Source: JABDMH01 sp965222645 | Lineage (GTDB): Bacteria; Bacteroidota; Bacteroidia; Chitinophagales; Saprospiraceae | Assembly (NCBI GenBank): GCA_965222645.1 | Contig: OZ244968.1 | Span: 3,038,001-3,102,000 of the forward strand | DNA: 64,000 nt | Direction of reading: 5' to 3' | Shown: positions 46,639 to 54,904 of the stretch, one piece after another | How the letters are laid out: every line of letters begins with the position of its first letter | How positions within the stretch are numbered: position 1 is the stretch's first letter | Translations under genes and position numbers: made by a program | Notes under the pieces: model-generated | Database searches by the model: none | Told to the model about the DNA's origin: nothing | Seen by the model: only the letters and a program-made list of their open reading frames with translations

Positions 46639-46839
46639 TCCAGCACAGTTTAGTTTTAACTTCCGGAACAAATTTATTCGGTTGGCAAGTAGTGATGTTT
46701 CACTCAGGTATCATATTATAGTACAGATGTCTCGTGTGCAGGTATAGCGACAAGATTCTACGCTGGCTTCAAACTCTCAGTGGTAATTGTCACAGTGTGG
46801 GATCAATTGACTAAATTAGTCATGCAATCTTGTGAAAAA

Positions 46840-47757
46840 ATGAATTCCTCTCGGAGAACTTTTATACATAGCCTCACCGGTACAACTGTAAGCACTATCA
46901 TGATCGGTAATCGCTATTTGCCTGTAGCGAAAAAGCTTCCCATATCATGCAATACGTACAATTGGAAAACATTTTTCAAGCGGGACGGCCTGCAATGGGG
47001 AGAAGATTTTGATTATTGCATTCGAGAATTTTCCAAGACGGGAATCAAGGCAATCGAACCTGCATTTTCAGTAGCCGATGACGTAAGACGCATTCTCCCC
47101 CACCTCAAAAAATATGGGATACAAATGCCTTCCGCCTATTGCAATAGCTTTTTACACGATTCAGACCAGGCCCCGCAGTCGATCAAGGATGTTCTGGGGA
47201 TCGCGGATGCCCTGCAGGAAGAGGGTACAAAAATTCTGGTCACAAATCCAAATCCCATAAAATGGGGTGAAAAAATTGCAAAGACTGATAAACAAATCAT
47301 CGAGCAAACGAAAAACCTTCGATTCCTTGGTAAGGAATTGTATGCTCGTGGTATTCTTCTGGCCTATCACATTCACGATATGGAATTGCTCGATGGAGGG
47401 AAGGAATTTCACCATGTGCTTCAAAACACCAACCCCGAAGAGGTGGCATTTTGTCTGGATGCCCATTGGATCTACCGGGGCTGTGGAGATTCTGAAATTG
47501 CCGTTTACGATATGATGAAACTTTACAGTGACAGGGTTGCAGAGCTCCATTTACGACAATCAAGAGGAGGTGTATGGACAGAAACCTTTGGAGAAGGGGA
47601 TATCAATTACAAGTTGATGGCTGATTTTTTTAAAAAGGCCGGAAGGAAGCCACATCTTGTGATCGAGCAAGCGGTGGAAAAGGGATCTTCAGAAGATCAC
47701 GACGCAGTTTCGGCACATCAGCTGAGTTTGAAAGCGGTTGAGAAAATGTTCGTGTAG
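46840..47757 (+). CDS. Sugar phosphate isomerase/epimerase-like TIM-barrel protein (AP endonuclease 2 superfamily)
   Basis: 305 residues; the ATG at 46840 begins MNSSRRTFIHSLTGTTVSTIMIG, a Tat-like signal with two Arg, so it may be exported. A 20-residue longer reading from 46780 has no support. The xylose-isomerase-like barrel shows GIKAIEPAFSVADDV, MPSAYCNSFLHDS, ILVTNPNPIKWGEKIAKTDKQIIEQTKNL, LLAYHIHDMEL (about 180), FCLDAHWIYRGCGD (about 204), RVAELHLRQSRGGVWTETFGEGDINY (about 231-256) and HLVIEQAVEKGSSEDH near the end. Several Glu/Asp/His of the metal site are present. It probably isomerises or epimerises a sugar. The 5' neighbour is the divergent propeller gene. Confidence 0.85.
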   Translation: MNSSRRTFIHSLTGTTVSTIMIGNRYLPVAKKLPISCNTYNWKTFFKRDGLQWGEDFDYCIREFSKTGIKAIEPAFSVADDVRRILPHLKKYGIQMPSAYCNSFLHDSDQAPQSIKDVLGIADALQEEGTKILVTNPNPIKWGEKIAKTDKQIIEQTKNLRFLGKELYARGILLAYHIHDMELLDGGKEFHHVLQNTNPEEVAFCLDAHWIYRGCGDSEIAVYDMMKLYSDRVAELHLRQSRGGVWTETFGEGDINYKLMADFFKKAGRKPHLVIEQAVEKGSSEDHDAVSAHQLSLKAVEKMFV

Positions 47758-47759
47758 AG

Positions 47760-47859
47760 CTTGTTTACCCAATGCTAAAGCCTCATCATGCTGCATGAGT
47801 TTTGTGTAACCCACAAGGTCTACAAACATTATGGTGGTAAGGTGATGCATAAAGCGCAT
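47760..47859 (-). pseudogene. Fragment of a class III adenylate/guanylate cyclase
   Basis: Reading leftward from the ATG at 47857-47859 gives RFMHHLTTIMFVDLVGYTKL, continuing MQHDEALALGKQAL. This is the start of a cyclase catalytic domain, in which the F-x-D-x-V-G-Y-T segment holds the first metal Asp. It then runs out of family similarity into the 3' end of the isomerase gene, so only about 33 family-like codons remain. No catalytic core downstream of it exists in the window. Confidence 0.65.
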
Positions 47860-47872
47860 ACTGTTCTTCTCT

Positions 47873-47891
47873 GAAGTAGTTAAACTACTTC
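47873..47891. promoter_or_regulatory. Perfect 19-bp palindrome in a gene-free gap
   Basis: GAAGTAGTT and AACTACTTC flank a single A. It lies 14 bp upstream of the cyclase fragment on its strand and 116 bp after the isomerase gene. It may be an operator for the lost cyclase gene or a weak terminator. The rest of the gap, 47892-48094, holds an open but ATG-less plus-strand frame (to TAA at 48039-48041, ENAELHYLINGNTTYVLNKS) that could be worn coding sequence. Confidence 0.35.
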
Positions 47892-48094
47892 TTTAATTCT
47901 GAAAAATCTAATAGTCCCTCATTTTTTGATGAAAATGCAGAACTACATTACCTGATCAATGGAAATACCACTTATGTGTTAAACAAATCACAAAGTATTA
48001 TTGCGAACAATCTCATCGCTCTTGGGATAGTTCTCCTATAAACTGAAAGAATTGTAGAAAACGTACTTGCAGTGAATCAATCAATTAACAAATC

Positions 48095-48601
48095 ATGAAA
48101 AGCAAGTATTTTTTTATTCTTTTTTCTTTAGTTTTTTCCTCTTGCTACAGAGATGGATTCTTGTCCGAACAAGTCACTCCTCCTTCACCCAGATTTCCCG
48201 GCGTTCACGAAGCGATCTGGACACATTTTGAGTCATTTGAAAACGAGGCTGCGAGACGTGGTATAGCCATAAATCTTGCCACCGCAAACATTACGGCAAT
48301 GATCGCAGACATTAATGATCACAATGTGGCTGGCCAGTGTAGTTATGGATATGGAGGACCCCGGCGCATTACAATAGATAAACCATTCTGGAATCGTGCC
48401 AACCACCTGAGAAGGGAGATGATCGTTTTTCATGAGCTCGGTCACTGCTATTTGGACCGGGGTCATACAGAAGCAACATTCGAAAGTGGATACTGCCGGA
48501 GTATCATGCGCAGTGGAACCTGTTGTTGCCGGGATGCTTATACTTCTCAAAATCGGGACTATTATTTGGATGAATTATTTGGATTGTTGGTAGATAATTA
48601 A
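48095..48601 (+). CDS. Putative metallopeptidase lipoprotein (HExxH)
   Basis: 168 residues. Lipoprotein signal MKSKYFFILFSLVFSSC with the Cys at 17. The zinc-binding motif is in MIVFHELGHCYLDRGH (His near 113 and 117, Glu near 114, a third candidate His near 124), followed by SIMRSGTC, a Met-turn-like segment seen in small Bacteroidota metallopeptidases. The spacing HExxHx6H differs from metzincins (HExxHxxGxxH), so it is a separate group. It would act on periplasmic or surface protein. The repeat array begins about 70 bp downstream. Confidence 0.75.
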   Translation: MKSKYFFILFSLVFSSCYRDGFLSEQVTPPSPRFPGVHEAIWTHFESFENEAARRGIAINLATANITAMIADINDHNVAGQCSYGYGGPRRITIDKPFWNRANHLRREMIVFHELGHCYLDRGHTEATFESGYCRSIMRSGTCCCRDAYTSQNRDYYLDELFGLLVDN

Positions 48602-48669
48602 TGGGGCCTTAGCTTGATAATACAATTGCATTTTTTCTGTGATTTGACAATTCCCCTTCGTTGAAGAAA

Positions 48670-49326
48670 GGCAATAGCAACACTGATGACATCGATCTAA
48701 CAGGCTTTCACGGATCTATTATAGGGTAGTAACAAATCTGCGTTTATCTGTTAAATCCGTTAAATCTGTGTTCCCATTTTTCCCTGATCACAGAAGTGAA
48801 TTAAAGAAGTACTTTCAATAGGCCTAATGTTTTTCTTGTAGACGAAAGGCAATTGCAACACTGATGACACCGATCTAACAGATTTTCACGGATCTCATCA
48901 TGGGCAGTATCAAATCTGTGTTTATCTGTTAAATCCGTTAAATCTGTGTTCCTTATTTCCCTGTAGCTGAAGTGAATAAAAGAAGTATATCTTTTGTAAT
49001 CTAATGCTTTCTTGTTGTCGAAAGGTAATTGCAACACAGGTGACACGGATCTAAACGGATTTTCACGGATCTATTTTAGGACAGTAACAAAAATCTGTGT
49101 TTATCTGTTAAATCCGTGCTCCTTATTTCCCTGTAACTCAAGTGAATTAAAGAAGTACTTTCAATAGGTCTAATGTTTTTCTTGTAGACGAAAGGCAATT
49201 GCAACACTGATGACACCGATCTAACAGATTTTCACGGATCTATTATAGGGTAGTAACAATCTGCGTTTATCTGTTAAATCCGTTAAATCTGTGTTCCCAT
49301 TTTTCCCTGATCACAGAAGTGAATTA
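48670..49326. repeat. Repeat array, part 1: about four units of a roughly 175-bp imperfect repeat
   Basis: Units begin near 48675, 48853, 49029 and 49198, each with a core starting GCAACACTGATGACACCGAT, then AACAGATTTTCACGGATC, and ATCTGTTAAATCCGTTAAAT, followed by a spacer of about 70 bp. Arms CCGATCTAACAGAT (48870-48883) and ATCTGTTAAATCCG (48924-48937) could pair (12 of 14). Spacers come in a few alternating types. The last unit is cut at about 49326, where the Fic gene region starts. No protein is encoded. Confidence 0.9.
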
Positions 49327-49405
49327 TTTTTTCCATTGATAGCAATGATATCAACTCTACTTATATCAAGGATTTTTAGACTTGACGATCGAAATTGATA
49401 AAAGC

Positions 49406-49445
49406 TTGTTTACGGCTCAAAAATAAGTTATTTTTGAGCCGTAAA
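49406..49445 (+). promoter_or_regulatory. Perfect 37-bp palindrome overlapping a Bacteroidota promoter, upstream of Fic gene
   Basis: TTTACGGCTCAAAAATAA (49409-49426) is repeated inverted at 49428-49445 around one G, with no mismatch. A -33 like TTG (49406-49408) and a -7 TATTTTTG (49429-49436) are 20 bp apart, and the -7 element lies inside the palindrome. The Fic ATG follows 17 bp later. A dimeric repressor bound here would block RNA polymerase, so autoregulation by the Fic winged helix is likely by inference. Confidence 0.72.
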
Positions 49446-49462
49446 GGATAGATAATCAACTC

Positions 49463-50566
49463 ATGTCTTATAATTGGCAACAGAAAGATTGGCCTGAATT
49501 CAAATATGATGTAACCGCATTAGAAACTTTGCTGTTTCAATTTGCCGAACGACAAGGACATATTTCCGGGTTAACTAAAGGTCTTTCAGATAGGATGCAA
49601 CAGCAATCTGTTTTGGATATCATGGTTTTAGAGGCTGTAAAGAATTTCGAGATTGAGGGCGAGTATATCAGTCGAGAGGATGTATTGTCTTCCATTCGAA
49701 ACAAGCTGGGCATCAATCGGTTTCCGGAAAAGATAAAAGATAGACGAGTGGCAGGTATCGCCCGGTTAATGGTTAATCTAAGAGAGAATTTTTCAGCACC
49801 ATTGAGCGATTCAATGTTATTTGATTGGCACAAAATGATCATGGAGCCCTATTTGAATATTAATAAAGGCCAGTGGCGCTCGAGTATTGAACCCATGCAA
49901 GTTGTTTCCGGTACAGCAGGAAATGAAATCATACATTTTGAAGCTCCACCATCCAGCAATGTGCCTCAAGAGATGAAGAATTTTATTCAATGGTTTAACG
50001 AAAGTGCTCCAGGTCAAAAGAAAGCTATTTTTTATTCCCCAGTCCGCTCAGCCATTGCACATCTCTTTTTTGAAAGCATTCACCCTTTTGAAGATGGTAA
50101 TGGAAGAATCGGTAGAGCCCTTTCAGAAAAAGTACTATCCCAGGGCTTGGGCCGACCTATTTTATTAAGCCTTTCTAATGCTATTGAATTAAAAAGAAAG
50201 GATTACTATGAAGCCTTGAAAAATGCACAGGGCTCCAATGAAATCACTTCATGGCTAAAATACTTTTTGCAGATAATTCTTGATGCCCAAGAACAAACAA
50301 GTATTCAAATTCAATTTACTTTGCGGAAAGCACATTTTTTTGACCAGTATAAGGAACAATTAAATCCCCGTCAGGAAAAAGCCCTTAGAAAAATGTTCGA
50401 TGCAGGACCAACAGGATTTAAAGGAGGGATGAGTGCTAAAAAATATGTAGCCATCAATAAAACATCAAAAGCTACTGCAACAAGAGACTTAACTCAATTG
50501 GTAAAAATGGATGCGATGAAAATAGTTGGGACAGGACGTGGTACACGATATGAATTACAGACATGA
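49463..50566 (+). CDS. Fic-domain protein of the DUF4172 type, inserted within the repeat array
   Basis: 367 residues. Begins YNWQQKDWPEFKYD, the DUF4172 N-terminus. The Fic motif HPFEDGNGRIGR is at about 207-218 with all catalytic residues. The usual inhibitory S/T-x3-E-G near 61-66 reads N-F-E-I-E-G, so the Ser/Thr that anchors the inhibitory helix is Asn here. A C-terminal region (about 305-367, MSAKKYVAINKTSKATATRDLTQLVKMDAMKIVG) is a winged-helix. It presumably modifies a target by AMPylation. Flanking repeat units are truncated on both sides, suggesting the cassette (about 49327-50588) is an insertion. A second, distinct Fic protein is 14 kb upstream. Confidence 0.92.
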   Translation: MSYNWQQKDWPEFKYDVTALETLLFQFAERQGHISGLTKGLSDRMQQQSVLDIMVLEAVKNFEIEGEYISREDVLSSIRNKLGINRFPEKIKDRRVAGIARLMVNLRENFSAPLSDSMLFDWHKMIMEPYLNINKGQWRSSIEPMQVVSGTAGNEIIHFEAPPSSNVPQEMKNFIQWFNESAPGQKKAIFYSPVRSAIAHLFFESIHPFEDGNGRIGRALSEKVLSQGLGRPILLSLSNAIELKRKDYYEALKNAQGSNEITSWLKYFLQIILDAQEQTSIQIQFTLRKAHFFDQYKEQLNPRQEKALRKMFDAGPTGFKGGMSAKKYVAINKTSKATATRDLTQLVKMDAMKIVGTGRGTRYELQT

Positions 50567-50584
50567 CTCTAATTTTACAAATTC

Positions 50585-51342
50585 TCATGGATCTAACACA
50601 GGGCAGTATCAAATCTGTGTTTATCTGTTAAATCCGTTAAATCCGTGTTCCCTATTTCCCTGTAGCTGAAGCGAATAAAAGAAGCACTTTCAAGAGGTCT
50701 AATGTTTTTCAAGTATACAAAAGGCAATTAGCAACACTGATGACACCGATCTAACAGGTTTTTCACGGATCTATTATGAGGCAGTATCAAATCTGTGTTT
50801 AAATTATTTGAAAGCAACCGATATTGAGTGGGTCTACTTCTTAATTTTGGTACTTCAGCGTCATTTAGGCGAAAGATACTTACAAACGATCGCAAATAGC
50901 AACACTGATGACACCGATCTAACAGATTTTCACGGATCTAACATTGGGCAGTAACAAATCTGCGTTTATCTGTTAAATCCGTTAGATCTGCGTTCCCATT
51001 TTTCTCTGATCACAGAAGTGAATTAAAGAAGTACTTCAATAGGTCTAATGTTTTTCTTGTAGACGAAAGGCAATTGCAACACTGATGACACCGATCTAAC
51101 AGATTTTCACGGATCTCATCATGGGCAGTATCAAATCTGTGTCTATCTGTTAAATCCGTTAAGTCCGTGTTCCTTATTTGCCTCTAGCTGAAGTGCATAA
51201 AAGAAGCACTTTCAAGAGGTCTAATGTTTTTCGAGTATACAAAAGACAATTAGCAACACTAAAGACACCGATCTAACAGATTTTCACGGATCTATTGGGT
51301 CAGCAAACAAATCAACGCAGATCTACTAAATCCTTTGTTCCT
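50585..51342. repeat. Repeat array, part 2, including a 99-bp copy of the GxxExxY gene tail
   Basis: A truncated unit starts near 50585, then units near 50730, 50899, 51073 and 51251. The unit at 50730-50898 is chimeric: after ATCTGTGTTT it continues at 50800 with the last 99-100 bp of the downstream GxxExxY gene (51771-51870), with one base deleted and one substitution. The copy cannot code. The last unit is degenerate and ends near 51342, where the GxxExxY upstream region begins. Probable promoter-like TACTTTTG at 51378-51385 lies beyond it. Confidence 0.88.
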
Positions 51343-51484
51343 ATCAAACACAAATAAATAGTGGAGCAAACGTAGTTTACTTTTGAGACAATCCACTTCA
51401 TTTATTATTTTAGTCATACAGGTGTCTTGTCTGTAAAATTTTTTCGTACGATGTTGTACAAAATTTCCTGGAAAAGCAAATAGA

Positions 51485-51871
51485 ATGAAGGAACAACTGC
51501 TGCATGGCGAACTAACTCAAGAAATCATACATTCATTTTATCAAGTCTACAATATATTGGGACACGGCTTTCTTGAGAAAGTATATGAAAATGCCTTGGC
51601 TCTTGAACTCCTTGAATATGGATTCGCTGTTGAAAGGCAACGAAAGTTGAACGTTTATTATAAGAATAAATTTGTCGGGAAATATTATGCTGACCTGATT
51701 GTTGAAAAAAAAGTAATTATTGAAGTCAAGGCCAAGTCCTTCATCTTGGATGAACATGAGAATCAACTATTAAATTATTTGAAAGCAACCGATATTGAAG
51801 TGGGTCTACTTCTTAATTTTGGTACCTCAGCGTCATTTAGGCGAAAGATACTTACAAACGATCGCAAATAG
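51485..51871 (+). CDS. GxxExxY protein (PDDEXK-like nuclease fold)
   Basis: 128 residues, the usual family length. Gly28-F-L-Glu31-K-V-Tyr34 is the eponymous motif; Asp70, and Glu80-V-Lys82 in VIIEVKA, match a PDDEXK catalytic core. Family members are frequent among dispersed repeats, but their biochemical role is, to my knowledge, unestablished. The TAG stop at 51869-51871 leads directly into a repeat unit (GCAACACTGATG), so the stop sits at the unit boundary. The last 100 bp are reproduced at 50800-50898 and 52116-52215. The start is the first ATG after a 145-bp unique upstream region. Confidence 0.9.
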   Translation: MKEQLLHGELTQEIIHSFYQVYNILGHGFLEKVYENALALELLEYGFAVERQRKLNVYYKNKFVGKYYADLIVEKKVIIEVKAKSFILDEHENQLLNYLKATDIEVGLLLNFGTSASFRRKILTNDRK

Positions 51872-53165
51872 CAACACTGATGACACCGATCTAACAGATT
51901 TTCACGGATCCATCAAGGGCAGTATCAAATCTGCGTTTATCTGTTAAATCCGTTTAATCCGTGTTCCCATTTTTCCCTGATCATAGAAGTGAATAAAAGA
52001 AGTATATCTTTTGTAATCTAATGCTTTCCTGCTGTCGAAAAGCAATAGCAACACAGATGACACCGATCTAACAGATTTTCACGGATCTCATCATGGGCAG
52101 TATCAAATCTGTGTTTAAGTTATTTGAAAGCAACCGATATTGAAGTGGGTCTACTTCTTAATTTTGGTACCTCAGCGTCATTTAGGCGAAAGATACTTAC
52201 AAACGATCGCAAATAGCAACACTGATGACACCGATCTAACAGATTCTCACAGATCTAACACAGGACAGTAACAAAAATTTGTCTATCAGCTAAATCCGTT
52301 AAATCCGTGTTCCCTACTATCCGTAATGCCAGAAAATTAATATGCTTGATTTATCTTTTCAGGCCTGATATTTCTTTCTCATCTAGGACTGGTGCAATAG
52401 CAACACTGATGACACCGATCTAACAGATTCTCACAGATCTAACACAGGACAGTAACAAAAATCTGTGTCTATCAGCTAAATCCGTTAAATCCGTGTTCCC
52501 TATTTCCCTGTAGCTGAAGCGAATAAAAGAAGCACTTTCAATAGTCTAATGTTTTTCTTGTAGACAAAAGGCAAATAGCAACACTGATGACACCGATCTA
52601 ACAGATTCTCACAGATCTAACACAGGACAGTAACAAAAATCTGTGTCTATCAGCTAAATCCTTAAATCCGTGTTCCCGTTTTTCCCTGATCACAGAGGTG
52701 AATAAAAGAAGTATATCTTTTGTAATCTAATGCTTTCTTGTTGTCGAAAGGTAATTTGCAACACTGATGACACCGATCTAACAGATTCTCACAGATCTAA
52801 CACAGGACAGTTAACAAAAATCTGTGTCTATCAGCTAAATCCGTTAAATCCGTTTTCCTTATTTCCCTGATCATAGAAGTGAATAAAAGAAGTATATCTT
52901 TTGTAATCTAATGCTCTCTTGCTGTCGAAAAGCAATAGCAACACAGATGACACCGATCTAACAGATTTTCACGGATCTCATCATGGGCAGTATCAAATCT
53001 GTGTTTATCTGTTAAATCCGTTAAATCCGTGTTCCCTACTATCCATAATGCCAGGAAATTAATATGCTGGATTTATCTTTTCAGGCCTGATATTTCTTTC
53101 TCATCTAGGACTAGTGCAATAGCAACACTGATCACACCGATCTAACAGATTTTTCCAGGTCCGAT
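51869..53165. repeat. Repeat array, part 3, including a second copy of the GxxExxY gene tail
   Basis: Units begin near 51870, 52046, 52215, 52399, 52576, 52755, 52935 and 53121 (the last truncated, ending in unrelated sequence about 53165). The unit at 52046-52215 is chimeric like that at 50730: the repeat core runs into bases 52116-52215, a 100-bp copy of the gene tail with a single change. Other units carry the spacer types of part 1 and a distinct one (AATATGCTTGATTTATC...), seen twice. There is no coding potential. Confidence 0.9.
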
Positions 53166-53259
53166 ACATAACAATACTCCGATCAATGGTTCCCATTGCC
53201 AATTCTCTAATTTTCACTATCTTTCAAGAGATTTGTAACAATTCTAAAAATCAAGGAAT

Positions 53260-53523
53260 ATGGGTTTAATTATTTGGTTATTGACGGGTCTTGCGGCAGG
53301 AGCGCTTGCCAAACAGCTCACTCCTCAGCAAGAAAAACCAGGATGGCTTTCTAGTCTCATTATTGGGATTATAGGTGCATTTCTCGGAGGCTTTCTATTC
53401 GGCATTGTAGGTATCCAGTCGACTAGCCTGCTGGGTAGCTTTCTATTTGCTCTTATTGGTGCAGTAATTTTCCTTTTTATTTATCATAGATATTTAAGTG
53501 ACAAGATAAATTTGGGGATTTAA
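53260..53523 (+). CDS. GlsB/YeaQ/YmgE-family small membrane protein
   Basis: 87 residues, three hydrophobic segments and almost no soluble part. The signature IIWLLTGLAAGALAKQL (residues 4-20), then LIIGIIGAFLGGFLFGIVG (about 33-51) and FLFALIGAVIFLFIYH, is that of the transglycosylase-associated/stress-response membrane protein family. Its role is not established beyond a link to envelope stress in other bacteria. It follows the last truncated repeat unit by about 95 bp. Confidence 0.9.
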   Translation: MGLIIWLLTGLAAGALAKQLTPQQEKPGWLSSLIIGIIGAFLGGFLFGIVGIQSTSLLGSFLFALIGAVIFLFIYHRYLSDKINLGI

Positions 53524-53653
53524 TCAAATTCCTGTGTGATCAGGATTTCTTCCCTATTTAAAACCCGAATAGCAAGCGATTCGGAGAGCTGTAATTTTTC
53601 TCAGCTTCAGGCTTTCCTCCTATTGCACTGGGTACTTAGGTTTCAGAATAAAC

Positions 53654-54796
53654 TCAAAGTAATCCAAACAACCAGATGGTCACAAGCCCCCAGGTCGTAC
53701 CAGACACCATGCTGAGTATGGCTAAAATGACTGCGTAGGGCATCCACTCCTCATTATATGCGGCAGTTACTGCAGGCGCTGTCGAGATGCCACCCACATT
53801 AGCCATACTTGCAATGGCAATCCAGGCAAAATTCAGTTTTATGATAAAGGCCATGGCCAACATGGCAAGAAAATGCATAACCAGCCAAACGATTGAAAAA
53901 AGAACTAATGAGAATGGCAGATTAAAGGATTGAAAATTCAATTTTAATCCCAAAATGGCCATTACAATAAGAATCAGCATCCCTCCGATTCTAAGTACCC
54001 ATGAGTGATTCCAAAATTTAACAAAATTCCCCAACAGAATGCCAGCAAAAGAAAGTAGAAGCACTTTAACGAGAAAATGATCAATAACAAAGTAACTCAA
54101 GAGGACCACAGCACAGCAACACGACCCGGTCAATGTCGCTGATCTTTGTGCTTTTTCCCCAGATAAAACAATATCAGGGATCAAATCAATTACTCGATCA
54201 GAAATACGAAAAAACCTATTGAGGCTATCACTTCTTTTTATATACTGGAACATAAAAAGTGTCCAGATATTTACCAATACATTGTCCATAACTAATATGG
54301 TAATAAAAAGCTGATCAGGACACGATGTGATCTCCTTTAAAACCAACTGACTCGTGCTTCCTCCAATCCAACTTCCCACCACAGTGACCAGACCTAGCCA
54401 ATACTCTTGATGTATAATTAAATCGAAAAGATTGGGATTAAACCATTTGCAAATTATAGTTAGTAGAAAAGGTGTAATCGCGATAACAAATGATCCTGTG
54501 ACAAAAAGTATGATCGGTTTTAGCCCGATCATCTTAAGTTGTGAAAAAGATAGTGCACTCATTACAGTAAGGATGGCCATGGGCATTATTAAGTCGCGAC
54601 TCCAATTGTGCAACTCAATAGTAGAAAAATCCAAACCGGAAATGCCGGTCATAAGGGCGGGAATGACATAAGCAAATAAAATAGCAGGAAACCAATCTAA
54701 AAGTCTTTTTATAAATATTGAAGATTGGCGCTCTAGCCACCTGACAAAAATGACAGTCGCCATTGTAATGAAGACTCCAGCATATAAAATCGACAT
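53654..54796 (-). CDS. DUF819-family membrane protein
   Basis: 380 residues, about 11 hydrophobic helices. Characteristic features: LVTVVGSWIGGSTSQLVLKEI (about 135-155) and IASMANVGGISTAPAVTAAYNEEWMPYAVILAIL (about 331-364), where the repeated Gly-rich half-helices suggest a transporter with inverted repeats. DUF819 (YjcL-type) is a membrane family of unknown substrate. Stands alone, converging on the small membrane protein gene. Confidence 0.9.
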   Translation of the reverse strand: MSILYAGVFITMATVIFVRWLERQSSIFIKRLLDWFPAILFAYVIPALMTGISGLDFSTIELHNWSRDLIMPMAILTVMSALSFSQLKMIGLKPIILFVTGSFVIAITPFLLTIICKWFNPNLFDLIIHQEYWLGLVTVVGSWIGGSTSQLVLKEITSCPDQLFITILVMDNVLVNIWTLFMFQYIKRSDSLNRFFRISDRVIDLIPDIVLSGEKAQRSATLTGSCCCAVVLLSYFVIDHFLVKVLLLSFAGILLGNFVKFWNHSWVLRIGGMLILIVMAILGLKLNFQSFNLPFSLVLFSIVWLVMHFLAMLAMAFIIKLNFAWIAIASMANVGGISTAPAVTAAYNEEWMPYAVILAILSMVSGTTWGLVTIWLFGLL

Positions 54797-54904
54797 TTTA
54801 ACTCAGATCTTTAGTTTGCAGCAGAAATCTAGTAAAACCCGTTGTATTATTATATACCTTTGATTATTACTTGGATTTTGTACGAGAATTTCAATTTGAG
54901 CACA

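Noticed and set aside
48670..53165. The repeat array as a CRISPR
   Set aside because: Units are about 175 bp and imperfect, the spacers recur instead of being unique, and no cas gene is near.
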